This document shows positions 27,694 to 36,571 of a stretch of 64,000 bases of DNA, piece by piece (position 1 is the first letter of the stretch; the number at the start of each line of letters is the position of its first letter). Made by a program: the position numbers and the translations under genes. A model generated the notes under the pieces. The model searched no databases. It was not told the DNA's origin and saw nothing but the letters and a program-made list of their open reading frames with translations. Origin of the DNA: Corynebacterium guangdongense (lineage in GTDB: Bacteria; Actinomycetota; Actinomycetes; Mycobacteriales; Mycobacteriaceae); contig NZ_CP047654.1 in assembly GCF_030408915.1 (NCBI RefSeq), positions 1,984,001 to 2,048,000 on the forward strand. Direction: 5' to 3'.

Positions 27694-28004
27694 TAGCTGA
27701 AACCGTTCCGGTGTTGTTGCTTGGCGGCGGAGAAGGCGCTGGCTTTTCCAAAAAACTCGTTTTCTGCCTTCAGGTCAGCGACTTCCCTGCGTAGTCGGGC
27801 GATTTCTGCTGCTGTCTCCTCCGGTGACGGCTGACCGTTGTCGGAGGATGGGCGCCGGACGCGTTCTTTTTTGACCCAGCTGCCGAGCAGTTGTTCGCCG
27901 AGATCGAGTTGTCGAGCGACTGCTCGGATCCTTTGTCCGGTATCGAGGACCAGGCTCGCGGCGTCGCGGCGGTATTCCTCGGTGTATCGACGTCGTTGTC
28001 CCAT
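27693..28004 (-). pseudogene. IS3-family transposase OrfA (intact frame in a truncated element)
   Basis: A 103-residue OrfA: helix-turn-helix YTEEYRRDAASLVLDTG, then SWVKKERVRR and a heptad-like stretch EEIARLRREVADLKAENEFF typical of the leucine zipper that pairs with OrfB. The end (KASAFSAAKQ) overlaps the OrfB start, the usual programmed-frameshift arrangement. Because OrfB is truncated the element is dead. Confidence 0.75.
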
Positions 28005-28200
28005 GTGAACATCCTTCCGCAGGGCACGATGGCCCCGCTAGTTCGGTGTCCACGAAAAGAGGGTAATCCCATTCTTCGATGCTCTTTCGACCAGGGTTCT
28101 GACCTCATGTAAAAATACGCCATTTTCTGCACGAGAAGGCTACCTACGACTCGCACTTGAGAATGATCGACTACTGAACCCGCACGAATTCTGTCGCGAG

Positions 28201-31200
28201 CTAAGTCAGGAACTTTTCAAAGATCGCTTCAAAATCTTCTTGAGAAACGGAAAAATCACTGTTCAAACCGGCAGCGGGGTATTCCGCCTCCCCTTGCAGG
28301 GCTAGGTAGGAGCCGTCCTTGTGACAGACGATATCGTAGAAAAAGTCGTGAGCCATAGACCCACTAGCCAAGGCCAGAACCTTCACTTTGTCTGGACTAA
28401 AAGCCAAGTTTGAAAACGCGGCACCCATGTTGCCCGCCACGTATCTGGCACCCTTAAATAAAGATATCTGCTCAGTCAGAGTCAGTTTTTCAGGGAAAAC
28501 ACGTTTGAACCCTGCAGATGCGAAAGTCGGCCAAAGAATATCTTCGTTCGCAAGCTTTCGCCGAGAATAGGCATTTCTGCTCAAGTAGATGCGTTCGTCG
28601 GAACCTTCCGGAACCGGCTCAGCAATACTTTCCAGGAACCGTGTCGCTTCGGGTGCCTTAACTACTGGGTGGTTTGACAAACTGCCAAGAATTACCAAGG
28701 ACTCATACTCTTTTGGCGAGCCATTGTGTTCTACCACATCATTTTCGGAAAATCCGGCAAGGCGGAGACTATCTGCCACTACTTTCGACATCGCTCCCTT
28801 TGGGGGATTAACGACGATGAGAGGGTCATCTTGGAGATTCAGGGACTCTAGTAAATAGAGGCGAGCCAATGAATCGTACAACCAGTGTCCATAGTTGGCG
28901 TCCCAGACTGATTTCAGCAACACCATTTGCCTACCGGGAATCGCTTTAATTCTTTCAGTTTCGGACTGCCGAGTAGTCATCCACACTCTCCGATTATCAT
29001 GCTGTAGTAGCCCAGAAGATTCTGGGACGTTTCGAGCACAATTGAGAGATTCGTTTAGAATCTTACGGCTAGCATCTACCACTAGGCCTCCACCAAATAC
29101 CGTTGCACCTCGCACCCTCCCCGAGGCCACCGAACCTAAACCCGCGGAACTATTTGACGAGATTTCATCGAAGGCCTTTTGGACCGTGACAGAGGCGTTC
29201 ATAATTTCTGAAGGAATCCTGCTGTACTCCGCAGTCTGGATTACAGAAACTTCTTTGCTAGCTGATGCGATAGAATCTACCTTGAACGCTTCCCCCGCAT
29301 CGTGGCGCTTCTCCATCAACATCGACTGCCTAATTAGCTGAACTGAACTTACAGAACACCTAAACAGTCGATCTAAATTGTCCGCGGCCGGCTTTGCCGC
29401 ACTACCGGCGACCAGTTGATCGACCAAGTCCATTACAGAGCGATAAGCGCTGGCTTCCTGATCCGCAAACCTGTTCTCCCCCTCCCCAAAATTTGTTTGG
29501 AGATCTTCCAGAACATACAGGCCACCGGGCCTAAGAACCGGAAACAACTGACGGAATGCACTTACTTGGTGAGACCAACGGTGACTTCCATCATCTATGA
29601 CTACATCAGGGAATACGGAACCGGCGAGGTCACCAAACTCTACGGGCGAGAAATTGCCAAGCTGAAAAACTTCTACCCGTTCCATATGGAACAGATCTGG
29701 GTGAGGGTGAGTATCTGCTACTACCAGACGCACTTTGGGAAAATATTGCAACCAAGTCTTGGCTGAATTAGAAGTTCGCCCACCGATTTCAAGCAGTGTG
29801 AAAGCTTCGTCCCTCCTGTGCTCGAGGGCCCGTTCATAGTGCACTAAGTAGTCGTGGATGAGAGAGGATTTATCATTGTTCCAGGCCCGCCCGATGGAAT
29901 CTAGACTCGGCCTTCCCGTGTTCGCGTCGCTGGATACGTTCATCTCATCAGCCTCTTTCTTAGATGCAGGAATCGGAGTCCGTTGAACAGTTGGATTTAC
30001 TTCAAGGCTCGCGGTGCTTCGGACACTGGTTCCCAGCAGCTGCGCGCCTTCTTGGGTCTCGACTAGAATTTTTTCAAGGATCAAAGTGTCCTCTCCGAAC
30101 TCCCAAGATCGAAAACCGACCGCATCCACTTTGCAGTGCGGCGGCAATTTCAGATCGACCTTTACTGTTGTTCTCCCCTCGTCAAGCACGAGATAGCGGA
30201 ACCACCTAATCGACCCATTTTTCGAATAACTTAGATTGATATCATCAAAGTCGCTAACCAGGGCACCCTTAATTGAAAAACTAACTAAGGCGCCCCGCTT
30301 TGACGCTTCCGGCGCTCCAGCTAGAGAAATAGTAAGTCTGCACGAGTCTGTTGGGAACGGCAGTCCGACCCATTTTAAATTGGAACCGAGAATTAGGGGA
30401 GATTCAGCAGAGATATCGGAAAGATTTATCGTCCCATTCTTCTCATCGGGATGAGCGCTCGCTAAGGTCTTAGAGCCGTGCCCTCTCCCTTTGATCCCAT
30501 GTCCTAGTGGCGCAGGTTGCTGGGATAAATTTCTGATTCTTGTCGCTAGCTCTCTAACGGGAATACTCGTGTGCCCTAATACGACAGGATGGGCGACAAT
30601 TCGTAGTTCACCGATGTGATCCAGAGTCTCCGCAATTTCGGATAGGGACCTAGCGAACGCTCCCGCTAGGGGGAAAGTAAAATCTTTACGGTTGGTAATG
30701 AGTTCAAGACGGGGAGCATGACTCCACAGACGGATACGTTCAATCAGCTCTACTCGCTCTGGGAACTGCTTTCGTATTTCCTCCCAGGTTAATCCACTAA
30801 AAGCCTCGGTCCTTATAGCCTCCAGCTGGGTGGTTTGCGCAGAATCCGTCGCCCGCAATGGGGCAATTTGCGCTAGAGCGCTGGAACCCACGACAGTCGT
30901 TGCGACCTGAGCAGCGAGAAATCCTCCTTGGGAAATGCCGTAAAAAACAATGTTTTCGGCCCGGATATTGAGGCGTCCCGCTGCGTCCAGTGCTACCTGT
31001 CGAAAAGCATCGACTGAATCAAACTTCTCATGTAGCCCGTATGTTGCAAATCGCGTGCCTCGGGTCTTCAACGATGGATCAGAAAGACAAAGCATGTGCA
31101 TATCCGGAAAAAGTTCCGCGTGCTGCCACATCTGATAGTAAACTTCTCGCCGGATAAGACTGTTTCCTTGGGCTGCGGGCAAGATGACCAGCAACTTTGT

Positions 31201-31350
31201 GGCTTCATTCCTTCGCAACAGTAGAGCGCTAACGGGCGGCGTTCCCGTTGGAGAAGTCCTCACTTCCGATTCATAGAATATGTCATTCTTTAGCTGTCTA
31301 AAATCAACGGATTCCCACCCAAGTGACGGCCAATTTATCTTTTGATTCAA
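28201..31350 (-). CDS. Four-module surface-polysaccharide enzyme: alpha/beta hydrolase + beta-sandwich + sugar O-methyltransferase + GT61 glycosyltransferase
   Basis: A 1049-residue fusion starting at a TTG with GAGGAAG 9 nt upstream. Residues about 40-275 are an alpha/beta hydrolase (LLVILPAAQGN, LSDPSL, nucleophile elbow YGISQGG with Ser 140). Residues about 305-440 look like a beta-sandwich, perhaps carbohydrate-binding. Residues about 485-690 are a class I methyltransferase of the TylF/MycF-like sugar O-methyltransferase type (LLEIGG, VVADTHP, VVIDDGSHRWSHQ, PGGLYVLEDL). Residues about 800-1040 are a GT61 glycosyltransferase (NYGHWLYDSLARL, YLSRNAYSRRKL, NMGAAFSNL). Low GC and neighbouring rhamnose genes suggest it transfers and methylates or acylates a sugar, perhaps rhamnose. 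Each domain call is by motif; the combined architecture is not one I recognise. Confidence 0.8.
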   Translation of the reverse strand: MNQKINWPSLGWESVDFRQLKNDIFYESEVRTSPTGTPPVSALLLRRNEATKLLVILPAAQGNSLIRREVYYQMWQHAELFPDMHMLCLSDPSLKTRGTRFATYGLHEKFDSVDAFRQVALDAAGRLNIRAENIVFYGISQGGFLAAQVATTVVGSSALAQIAPLRATDSAQTTQLEAIRTEAFSGLTWEEIRKQFPERVELIERIRLWSHAPRLELITNRKDFTFPLAGAFARSLSEIAETLDHIGELRIVAHPVVLGHTSIPVRELATRIRNLSQQPAPLGHGIKGRGHGSKTLASAHPDEKNGTINLSDISAESPLILGSNLKWVGLPFPTDSCRLTISLAGAPEASKRGALVSFSIKGALVSDFDDINLSYSKNGSIRWFRYLVLDEGRTTVKVDLKLPPHCKVDAVGFRSWEFGEDTLILEKILVETQEGAQLLGTSVRSTASLEVNPTVQRTPIPASKKEADEMNVSSDANTGRPSLDSIGRAWNNDKSSLIHDYLVHYERALEHRRDEAFTLLEIGGRTSNSAKTWLQYFPKVRLVVADTHPHPDLFHMERVEVFQLGNFSPVEFGDLAGSVFPDVVIDDGSHRWSHQVSAFRQLFPVLRPGGLYVLEDLQTNFGEGENRFADQEASAYRSVMDLVDQLVAGSAAKPAADNLDRLFRCSVSSVQLIRQSMLMEKRHDAGEAFKVDSIASASKEVSVIQTAEYSRIPSEIMNASVTVQKAFDEISSNSSAGLGSVASGRVRGATVFGGGLVVDASRKILNESLNCARNVPESSGLLQHDNRRVWMTTRQSETERIKAIPGRQMVLLKSVWDANYGHWLYDSLARLYLLESLNLQDDPLIVVNPPKGAMSKVVADSLRLAGFSENDVVEHNGSPKEYESLVILGSLSNHPVVKAPEATRFLESIAEPVPEGSDERIYLSRNAYSRRKLANEDILWPTFASAGFKRVFPEKLTLTEQISLFKGARYVAGNMGAAFSNLAFSPDKVKVLALASGSMAHDFFYDIVCHKDGSYLALQGEAEYPAAGLNSDFSVSQEDFEAIFEKFLT

Positions 31351-31364
31351 TCCGGCCTACTTCC

Positions 31365-31614
31365 TCATACGAACTCATTGTGCGATTCGGCGGCGAAACG
31401 AACCACAAACTCACTTTCTCCGACCAGCTCATCCACGAGCGGTGCATCACATATATCGTCTTTGACGCAGCAGGCCAGCGAGATTCTCTCGGTTGCCTGC
31501 GTAGGTCAGTTTATCGATGACAGTGACGGAATATTGGGGGCGATGCTCCAGCACGTGCCGTACGAAATTCGCCCCGATAAACCCAGCTCCGCCTGTAACC
31601 AAAACTTTCGTCAT
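31365..31614 (-). pseudogene. Remnant of a second dTDP-glucose 4,6-dehydratase gene (rmlB)
   Basis: It begins [18 protein letters not shown] and keeps the KLTYAGNRENLAGLL segment. After a frameshift near 31470 it continues as VKDDICDAPLVDELVG...FAAESHNE, then ends at a TGA. Only about the first 85 of some 330 codons remain. It is clearly diverged from the intact rmlB at 24861, so it is a different gene, not a local duplicate. Its last bases form the ribosome binding site of the fusion gene, which marks an exact recombination junction. Confidence 0.85.
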
Positions 31615-32364
31615 GCTCGAGGATGTTACTCCAAGATCCTCGACATGGCTCATCCACAAATGATGCGGGCGAAATCCGGCGAAGCATTGGGGCGTTACCG
31701 CAGGAAATCTTTGCGCCAACATCGGATAAGCTCCAGAAAGGCATTTACAATGCGTTCATTCACAAGCGAATCGGTAAACCGGCGCATCCAAGGCTTACAG
31801 AATAGGCCCAGGTCATGACCGAAGCTTAAAGGATCGAGGTACGAGACCGAATCCAGCCTGAAAGACAGATCACAAGTAAGGCACAGGGTGCGGCCAGGCT
31901 GCTTTTGGGTCATTTCGGATGGCTCCGGTCCCGTACTCCCATTATCAGAGTCTACTTTCGAGGGTCGGGCCCTTCTCCTGCGGAGGCCTGCCACCGGTCA
32001 GTCGGTTAATCAACCTGCCCGGTCAGTACATTTAAGGTTTACCCCATTAGAGTTGGCCACGCGTCCAGTCCGAGCTGACTCCAGCGGGGGCGACTGCGGG
32101 ATGGTACTTTAACCTCTCGATGCGTTGGCAAGTTCTGGAATTATGAGGTTCTTCTACAATTGCAAATTAAGCTTATTTCATCGCCTTGTCATTCGATCCC
32201 CGATGTATGTAAGCCTAGGCTGGGCGATAGGTCCGGTCGGCGCATGTCGTTCCCGCCCGTCTAAGCAGGAGAGACAGATTTGCTCATCGTAACCCTGATT
32301 CCAAACGCTCGATCATAACCAAGGTTGTTTCACCACCAAACATTTGCAGGGCGAAATAAAGATA
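31615..32364. other. 750-base interval without a supported gene
   Basis: It separates the minus-strand fusion gene from the plus-strand glycosyltransferase pair. A 99-residue minus-strand frame (31695-31994) has no recognisable family and an unlikely composition. The last 150 bases are A/T-rich and could hold the promoter for the gene at 32365. Confidence 0.4.
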
Positions 32365-33150
32365 ATGAAGGATCACCCATTGAGACCTACTGATGCTCTC
32401 CAAGATCAAGGTTCGAGAATCGCGGACTACGCATTCATCGACCCTGGCATGCATACTGAAATCGATTTCAGCTTTCTTCCGTCTGGGACGCGAGTTTTCT
32501 CCCCAGGTTCAAGTATCGCTTCGGTGTCTGCACCACGCCGTATCGTAATCGCTTCGGACAATAGCGACATGGTTCTAGCAATGGCGACCGAATGGCTGGA
32601 AATCGCTGGTTCGGCAGTAGAGATTCTATGGAATCCAGTCTCGAACCCTGATTTCGCATACTCGATGATCGGGTTATCGGAAACGGCTTCCTATTCTGCT
32701 TTTTGGAAATCGAATCTTACGGCCCATCTCGCGGTAGCGAATGCGGAATCAATCTTGACCGTATCCTCAGCGAGCCGATTGACTCCAGCCACGGCGCGAC
32801 TCCTCGAAGATGCTGCAAATGAGAACGTTTCTATTCCACCCAAAACATTCAAGCAGCTCGTCTGGAGGTATTCTTATCTGCTCGACCAAATTGAGACCTT
32901 ATCAAATCAGGTCGAGACGCTTCGAAAAAAACTGGATCAAAGCAGCAAAGATGCAGTGGCACGTGAGGTCTTGTCCTCGAAGCAGGCTGAAATTGGAAAA
33001 CTGACCTCCGTCAATCAAACCTTGGTCAATCAACTGGACGAAATCAACGGGAAAATGTCAGAGTTAGATGCGCGGTACGCCAGGCTTGCCGAATCGAAGT
33101 TGGGCTCGCTTACCCTCAAGTACTGGGCATTTCGCAAGAGGAATAAGTAA
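32365..33150 (+). CDS. Coiled-coil protein of unknown function in polysaccharide cluster
   Basis: A 261-residue protein from the ATG at 32365 (a TTG at 32344 would add seven residues). The N-terminal 160 residues resemble an alpha/beta fold with alternating hydrophobic strands (RRIVIASDNSDMVLAMATEW) but match no family that I know. Residues about 170-240 are a coiled coil with heptad Leu (QIETLSNQVETLRKKLDQ). The C-terminus is basic (LKYWAFRKRNK). The stop overlaps the start of the next gene (TAATG), so the two products are translationally coupled. A role as a partner or membrane-proximal scaffold for that glycosyltransferase is an inference. Confidence 0.6.
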   Translation: MKDHPLRPTDALQDQGSRIADYAFIDPGMHTEIDFSFLPSGTRVFSPGSSIASVSAPRRIVIASDNSDMVLAMATEWLEIAGSAVEILWNPVSNPDFAYSMIGLSETASYSAFWKSNLTAHLAVANAESILTVSSASRLTPATARLLEDAANENVSIPPKTFKQLVWRYSYLLDQIETLSNQVETLRKKLDQSSKDAVAREVLSSKQAEIGKLTSVNQTLVNQLDEINGKMSELDARYARLAESKLGSLTLKYWAFRKRNK

Positions 33151-35396
33151 TGAATGATATCGAGCACAACGTCCGCGCCTACGACCTCCTGCATGACGAA
33201 TCCGCCCGGAATGCGGAGCGGGATTGGCTATTAAAGATACAGAAGCGCGGATGGATAAGTCCGTTAGCGAATCGAGATTTTGCGCCGGGAGTCTCGGTTA
33301 TCATTCCGGCTCATAAGGCAGTCGACACTATCGGCATCACGATCCGTTCTCTGCTCAACCAGTCACTGCCTTACGCTCACTTCGAAGTCATCGTAGTTTG
33401 CAACGGTGAAGATGACGGGACGTCAGCTGTCCTGAACAACATCGGGGAAGCCCATTCGGAATTCGGCCTGCGGATATTCCATTCCGACATTGCAAATGCA
33501 GGGTCTGCCCGGAATATGGGGCTGTCGCTCGCCCGCCATGAGTATGTCACATTCGTCGACGCGGACGACGAGGTCGAGACTAACTTTCTGTCCCAAAGTC
33601 TCAGCCTAGCTGATGAACACTTAGTCGTCGCAAGCCCAATTGTGAACTGCACGAGTGAAGGAGTTAAAGAGGAAGATAACTCCTTAAACAAACGAATCGC
33701 CGGCGCGGCCGACACGACTGTTGCGTTGGAAGACGTACCATGGTTACTTGGCTTCAATGCGTGCAAACTGGTCTCTACACGCGTCTTATTGGGTCTCCAG
33801 TACCGTAGTGATCTTGTCAGTGGGGAAGACCTAGTGTTTTTTGCGAACCTATTGTCAGTCCCAGGTTTACAGGTAAAATTCCCAGCCACGGGCAACGAAG
33901 CAGCGTACATCCGCCATTTGCGTCCGGATTCGATATCACGGCAAACCGAATCTTTTGACTTCAATGTGAGACAGCGGGTCGATTGCATCGCAGCGCTTCG
34001 CGACATACGGGTCGACGACAGTAAACTGAATGCTCGGAACACGCTTGAAAACGCTCAGTTGGGTTTTGTTAAACGCTATCTAGCCTCCCGTCCGCAAGAC
34101 TCCTCAAAACTGGAAGAATACCTTGCCCAAACAGGTTTCTTAGATTTTCCATGGGAATCGATAAACGCAGGAACCGCTAGGGATCTCGCTATCTCATATT
34201 GTTTTTCACCGTTTTCTGACACCTCGGCAGTTGTGGCAGAAAAGGCCATTGCAGAGCGAGGTCGAGTTGTAGATGTCATATCAAATGATATGTCGAAAGT
34301 TCGTAAGAAGGACCACTCAGTGTCCTTCCTGGCTGCTCGATGGATTGATCGCCATATCGTAGTCGACACTCCACCGTCTTTCGCCGGGTGGGAGCCAATT
34401 TCGAAGTTTGGCGAGAAGGCGTTTGAGGAAGCGGAGAGGCTTTCACGTCAGAAGGGTGGCTATGAAACTTTGTACTCTCGGGCGTTATGGGTTGGTTCTC
34501 ACGTGGCGGCTGCCATGTTCAAGAATCGTCACCCTGAAGTCAAATGGACCGCCGAATTTTCAGATCCCCTACGTTTCGGCGTCGAAGGGCAACGCAGAGA
34601 GGGGGCCTTCACTAAAAATGCAGTCTCCGATACTCTCTTCCGAATTCTGGTTTCACGTGGGTGGGAAAGCCTCGAGGTTGAAACATTATTCGACCTTGTG
34701 GAGGCAGCAACGATGCTCCTAGCGGATGAAGTAGTCTTCACAAACGCCAATCAAGCCGACTTCATGTTGTCGCATTATCCCGCCCCATTCGCGCAAGCAG
34801 TTCGAGACAAATCGATCGTCCGGCCACATCCCACCCCACCTAATGCGTCATACTATGCGGTGCTTTCGAAGCACTCCGTCGCCTCAGACCGGGTAAATAT
34901 TGGCTACTTCGGGTCCTTCTATATAAACCGTGGGCTCGGTGACTTGTTCACTGCTTTGATAAACACCAGCGCAGCGGAGCGCAGGAAGGTAGCCGTCCAC
35001 ATCTTCTGCAACGCGGTAGAAGAAGCGCGAACACAAGTGAGGGACTGGGGACTGGGCGACGTAGTCAGTGTCAATCCTTACCTCCCCTATATGGAGTTCC
35101 TGAACGCCTCTACAAAATTCGATGTTTTGTTGGTCAACGATGTATCACGCGGTCCTCACTTGCCCGTCAATCCTTTTCTCCCATCGAAATTGTCAGACTA
35201 TCGAGGAGCGGGAGCACGAATCTGGGGTCTAATAGATCTTGATTCTCCACTTTCTAGAGAGCATATTGACTACAAATCAACAGTGGGGAATTCTCGAGCC
35301 ATTATGGAGACACTAAAAGAAATAATCTCAGACCACTTCGAACGTAGCAGCCCATCCATCGGGGTGAGTTCAACCCCAACCTCATCCCTTACTTGA
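33150..35396 (+). CDS. Two-domain glycosyltransferase (GT2 + GT4-like)
   Basis: A 748-residue protein. Residues about 45-300 are a GT-A family 2 domain: VSVIIPAHKAVDTI, the motif SARNMGLSLARHEYVTFVDADDE (nucleotide/metal-binding DADD at 137-140). Residues about 370-730 look like a GT-B family 4 transferase with VGSHVAAAMFKNRHP, the hinge region VNIGYFGSFYINRGLGDL, and a C-terminal NPFLPSKLSDYRGAGARIW that matches the donor-binding P..KL.EY.A pattern. It probably adds two successive sugars to a surface polysaccharide. It is coupled to the coiled-coil gene upstream. Codon use is A/T-richer than the chromosome, and an IS701 remnant follows within 100 bases. Confidence 0.8.
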   Translation: MNDIEHNVRAYDLLHDESARNAERDWLLKIQKRGWISPLANRDFAPGVSVIIPAHKAVDTIGITIRSLLNQSLPYAHFEVIVVCNGEDDGTSAVLNNIGEAHSEFGLRIFHSDIANAGSARNMGLSLARHEYVTFVDADDEVETNFLSQSLSLADEHLVVASPIVNCTSEGVKEEDNSLNKRIAGAADTTVALEDVPWLLGFNACKLVSTRVLLGLQYRSDLVSGEDLVFFANLLSVPGLQVKFPATGNEAAYIRHLRPDSISRQTESFDFNVRQRVDCIAALRDIRVDDSKLNARNTLENAQLGFVKRYLASRPQDSSKLEEYLAQTGFLDFPWESINAGTARDLAISYCFSPFSDTSAVVAEKAIAERGRVVDVISNDMSKVRKKDHSVSFLAARWIDRHIVVDTPPSFAGWEPISKFGEKAFEEAERLSRQKGGYETLYSRALWVGSHVAAAMFKNRHPEVKWTAEFSDPLRFGVEGQRREGAFTKNAVSDTLFRILVSRGWESLEVETLFDLVEAATMLLADEVVFTNANQADFMLSHYPAPFAQAVRDKSIVRPHPTPPNASYYAVLSKHSVASDRVNIGYFGSFYINRGLGDLFTALINTSAAERRKVAVHIFCNAVEEARTQVRDWGLGDVVSVNPYLPYMEFLNASTKFDVLLVNDVSRGPHLPVNPFLPSKLSDYRGAGARIWGLIDLDSPLSREHIDYKSTVGNSRAIMETLKEIISDHFERSSPSIGVSSTPTSSLT

Positions 35397-35494
35397 CCGA
35401 CAGCTTGAGTTTTCCGGACGAGCATTTCCTCCTTCCATCTAGTAGTATTTCGTTAGCGCTTGTGGATGGGGTCACAGCGCCGTAATGTCCGATT

Positions 35495-35867
35495 ATGGGC
35501 ACGAAAACCACCCTCCACACCCCAGATGACCTGCGCAATTTCGTTGCCGAGGTCTTCGCCTCCTTAGTCCGCAAGGACCAACGAGCCACCAGCACCTTCT
35601 ACCTTCAGGGACTGATGCTCGAGGGCCGGCGGAAATCCATGCAACCCATGGCGCAGCGCTTGGGCATCGATCATCAACGACTCCAACAGTTCGTCTCCAC
35701 CTCACCCTGGCTGGTCGAACCCGTAAGAAAAACCCTGGCCACCAGCGCGATTGCCCTGATGCACCCGGATGCCTTGGTCGTCGATGACACCGGCTTCGTT
35801 AAAGACGGATCAGCCTCCCCCGGGGTGGCCAGGCAGTACTCCGGCACCTTGGGCAAGGTCGGCAATG
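35495..35867 (+). pseudogene. IS701-family transposase, N-terminal fragment
   Basis: The frame carries the IS701 (DDE_5) N-terminus: FYLQGLMLEGRRKSMQPMAQRLG, DHQRLQQFVSTSPW and VVDDTGFVKDG, up to GVARQYSGTLGKVGN. There the IS3 end at 35868 interrupts it. The remaining two thirds are not found on the far side of the IS3 element, so the rest has been deleted. Confidence 0.85.
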
Positions 35868-35891
35868 TGTCAAGCCCCGGGTTTTGTAGAG
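35868..35891. repeat. IS3 terminal inverted repeat, left
   Basis: It matches, with two mismatches, the end of the other IS3 element at 27243-27266 in opposite orientation, which identifies it as a transposon end. Confidence 0.75.
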
Positions 35892-35908
35892 GATGATTTA
35901 CTGGTCGA

Positions 35909-36135
35909 TCAGGCCGCGTAGGCCTGACGATTGTGCCATTCCTGATGGGCTTCCCGCGGCGGGCGATACCCCAGCGCGGAGTGCAGCTGGCGATTGTTGT
36001 ACCACCCGATCCACGTCGAGGTCTCCACGATCACATCGGTCAACGCCGGCCCGGTCCGTCGGTCGATCAGCTCGGCCTTGAACAGCGAATTCAACGCCTC
36101 GGCCATCGCGTTGATGCTCCGATGTTTGTCAACTC
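35909..36135 (-). pseudogene. IS3 OrfB, C-terminal fragment
   Basis: The last part of an rve-type transposase: NAMAEALNSLFKAELIDRR with the catalytic Glu in AEA, then WIGWYNNRQLHSALGYRPP. It is the distal end of the OrfB whose first part is at 37868-38350 on the same strand. Confidence 0.8.
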
Positions 36136-36149
36136 GCAGTTTCGGCTTG

Positions 36150-36419
36150 TCGTGGGCTGGCCTTGATGAGGTGATAGACCTCCCGGATGACATAGCGTTT
36201 GAGGCAGCGAATAATGTCACGTTTACTCTTACCCTCCGCCGTTCGTCGGGCGACGTACGCCTTCGTAGGTTCGTGATGGCGCATACGCACGATGACCGTC
36301 CGGTAGATCGCCGCGTTGAGCTGCCAGTGACCGCCGTGAATATTCGCTTCACTGGGGTCCACCGGCCGGGTGTCCGGGGGCCGGCAGGCTGAGGACGCGT
36401 TCGTAGACGTCGGGGCCAC
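36150..36419 (-). pseudogene. IS110-family transposase, C-terminal fragment
   Basis: The minus strand reads HWQLNAAIYRTVIVRMRHH, then AYVARRTAEGKSKRDIIRCL and KRYVIREVYHLI, the conserved C-terminal Transposase_20-type end of IS110/IS1111 proteins. The N-terminal DEDD half is missing. It is inserted beside the OrfB fragment of the IS3 element. Confidence 0.8.
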
Positions 36420-36571
36420 TCGTGGTGCGGTCGGGGGCCACCATGCTTACGGGTTGCGTCCTTTAGCGTGGTGTATCTGTAACTGCCGGTGACGACCCCA
36501 GGGAAGACGTGGGCGACCACCCAAGTCACCTTTCGACTCAACTCCTACATCTCCTCGAAAGGGAACCCACG

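Larger units (their letters stand above)
27485..28063 (-). mobile_element. Truncated IS3-family insertion sequence (second type)
   Basis: A different IS3 subgroup from the first, in the opposite direction. The OrfA end is complete with a likely terminal sequence GTGTCCACGAAAAGAGGG around 28043-28060. The OrfB side breaks off near 27490. The two IS remnants stand tail to tail, with about 200 bases of unassigned high-GC sequence between them. Confidence 0.65.

Noticed and set aside
31695-31994. 99-residue minus-strand frame between the rmlB remnant and the coiled-coil gene
   Set aside because: No motif, no ribosome binding site, atypical composition; it may be part of a deleted gene, but that cannot be shown.
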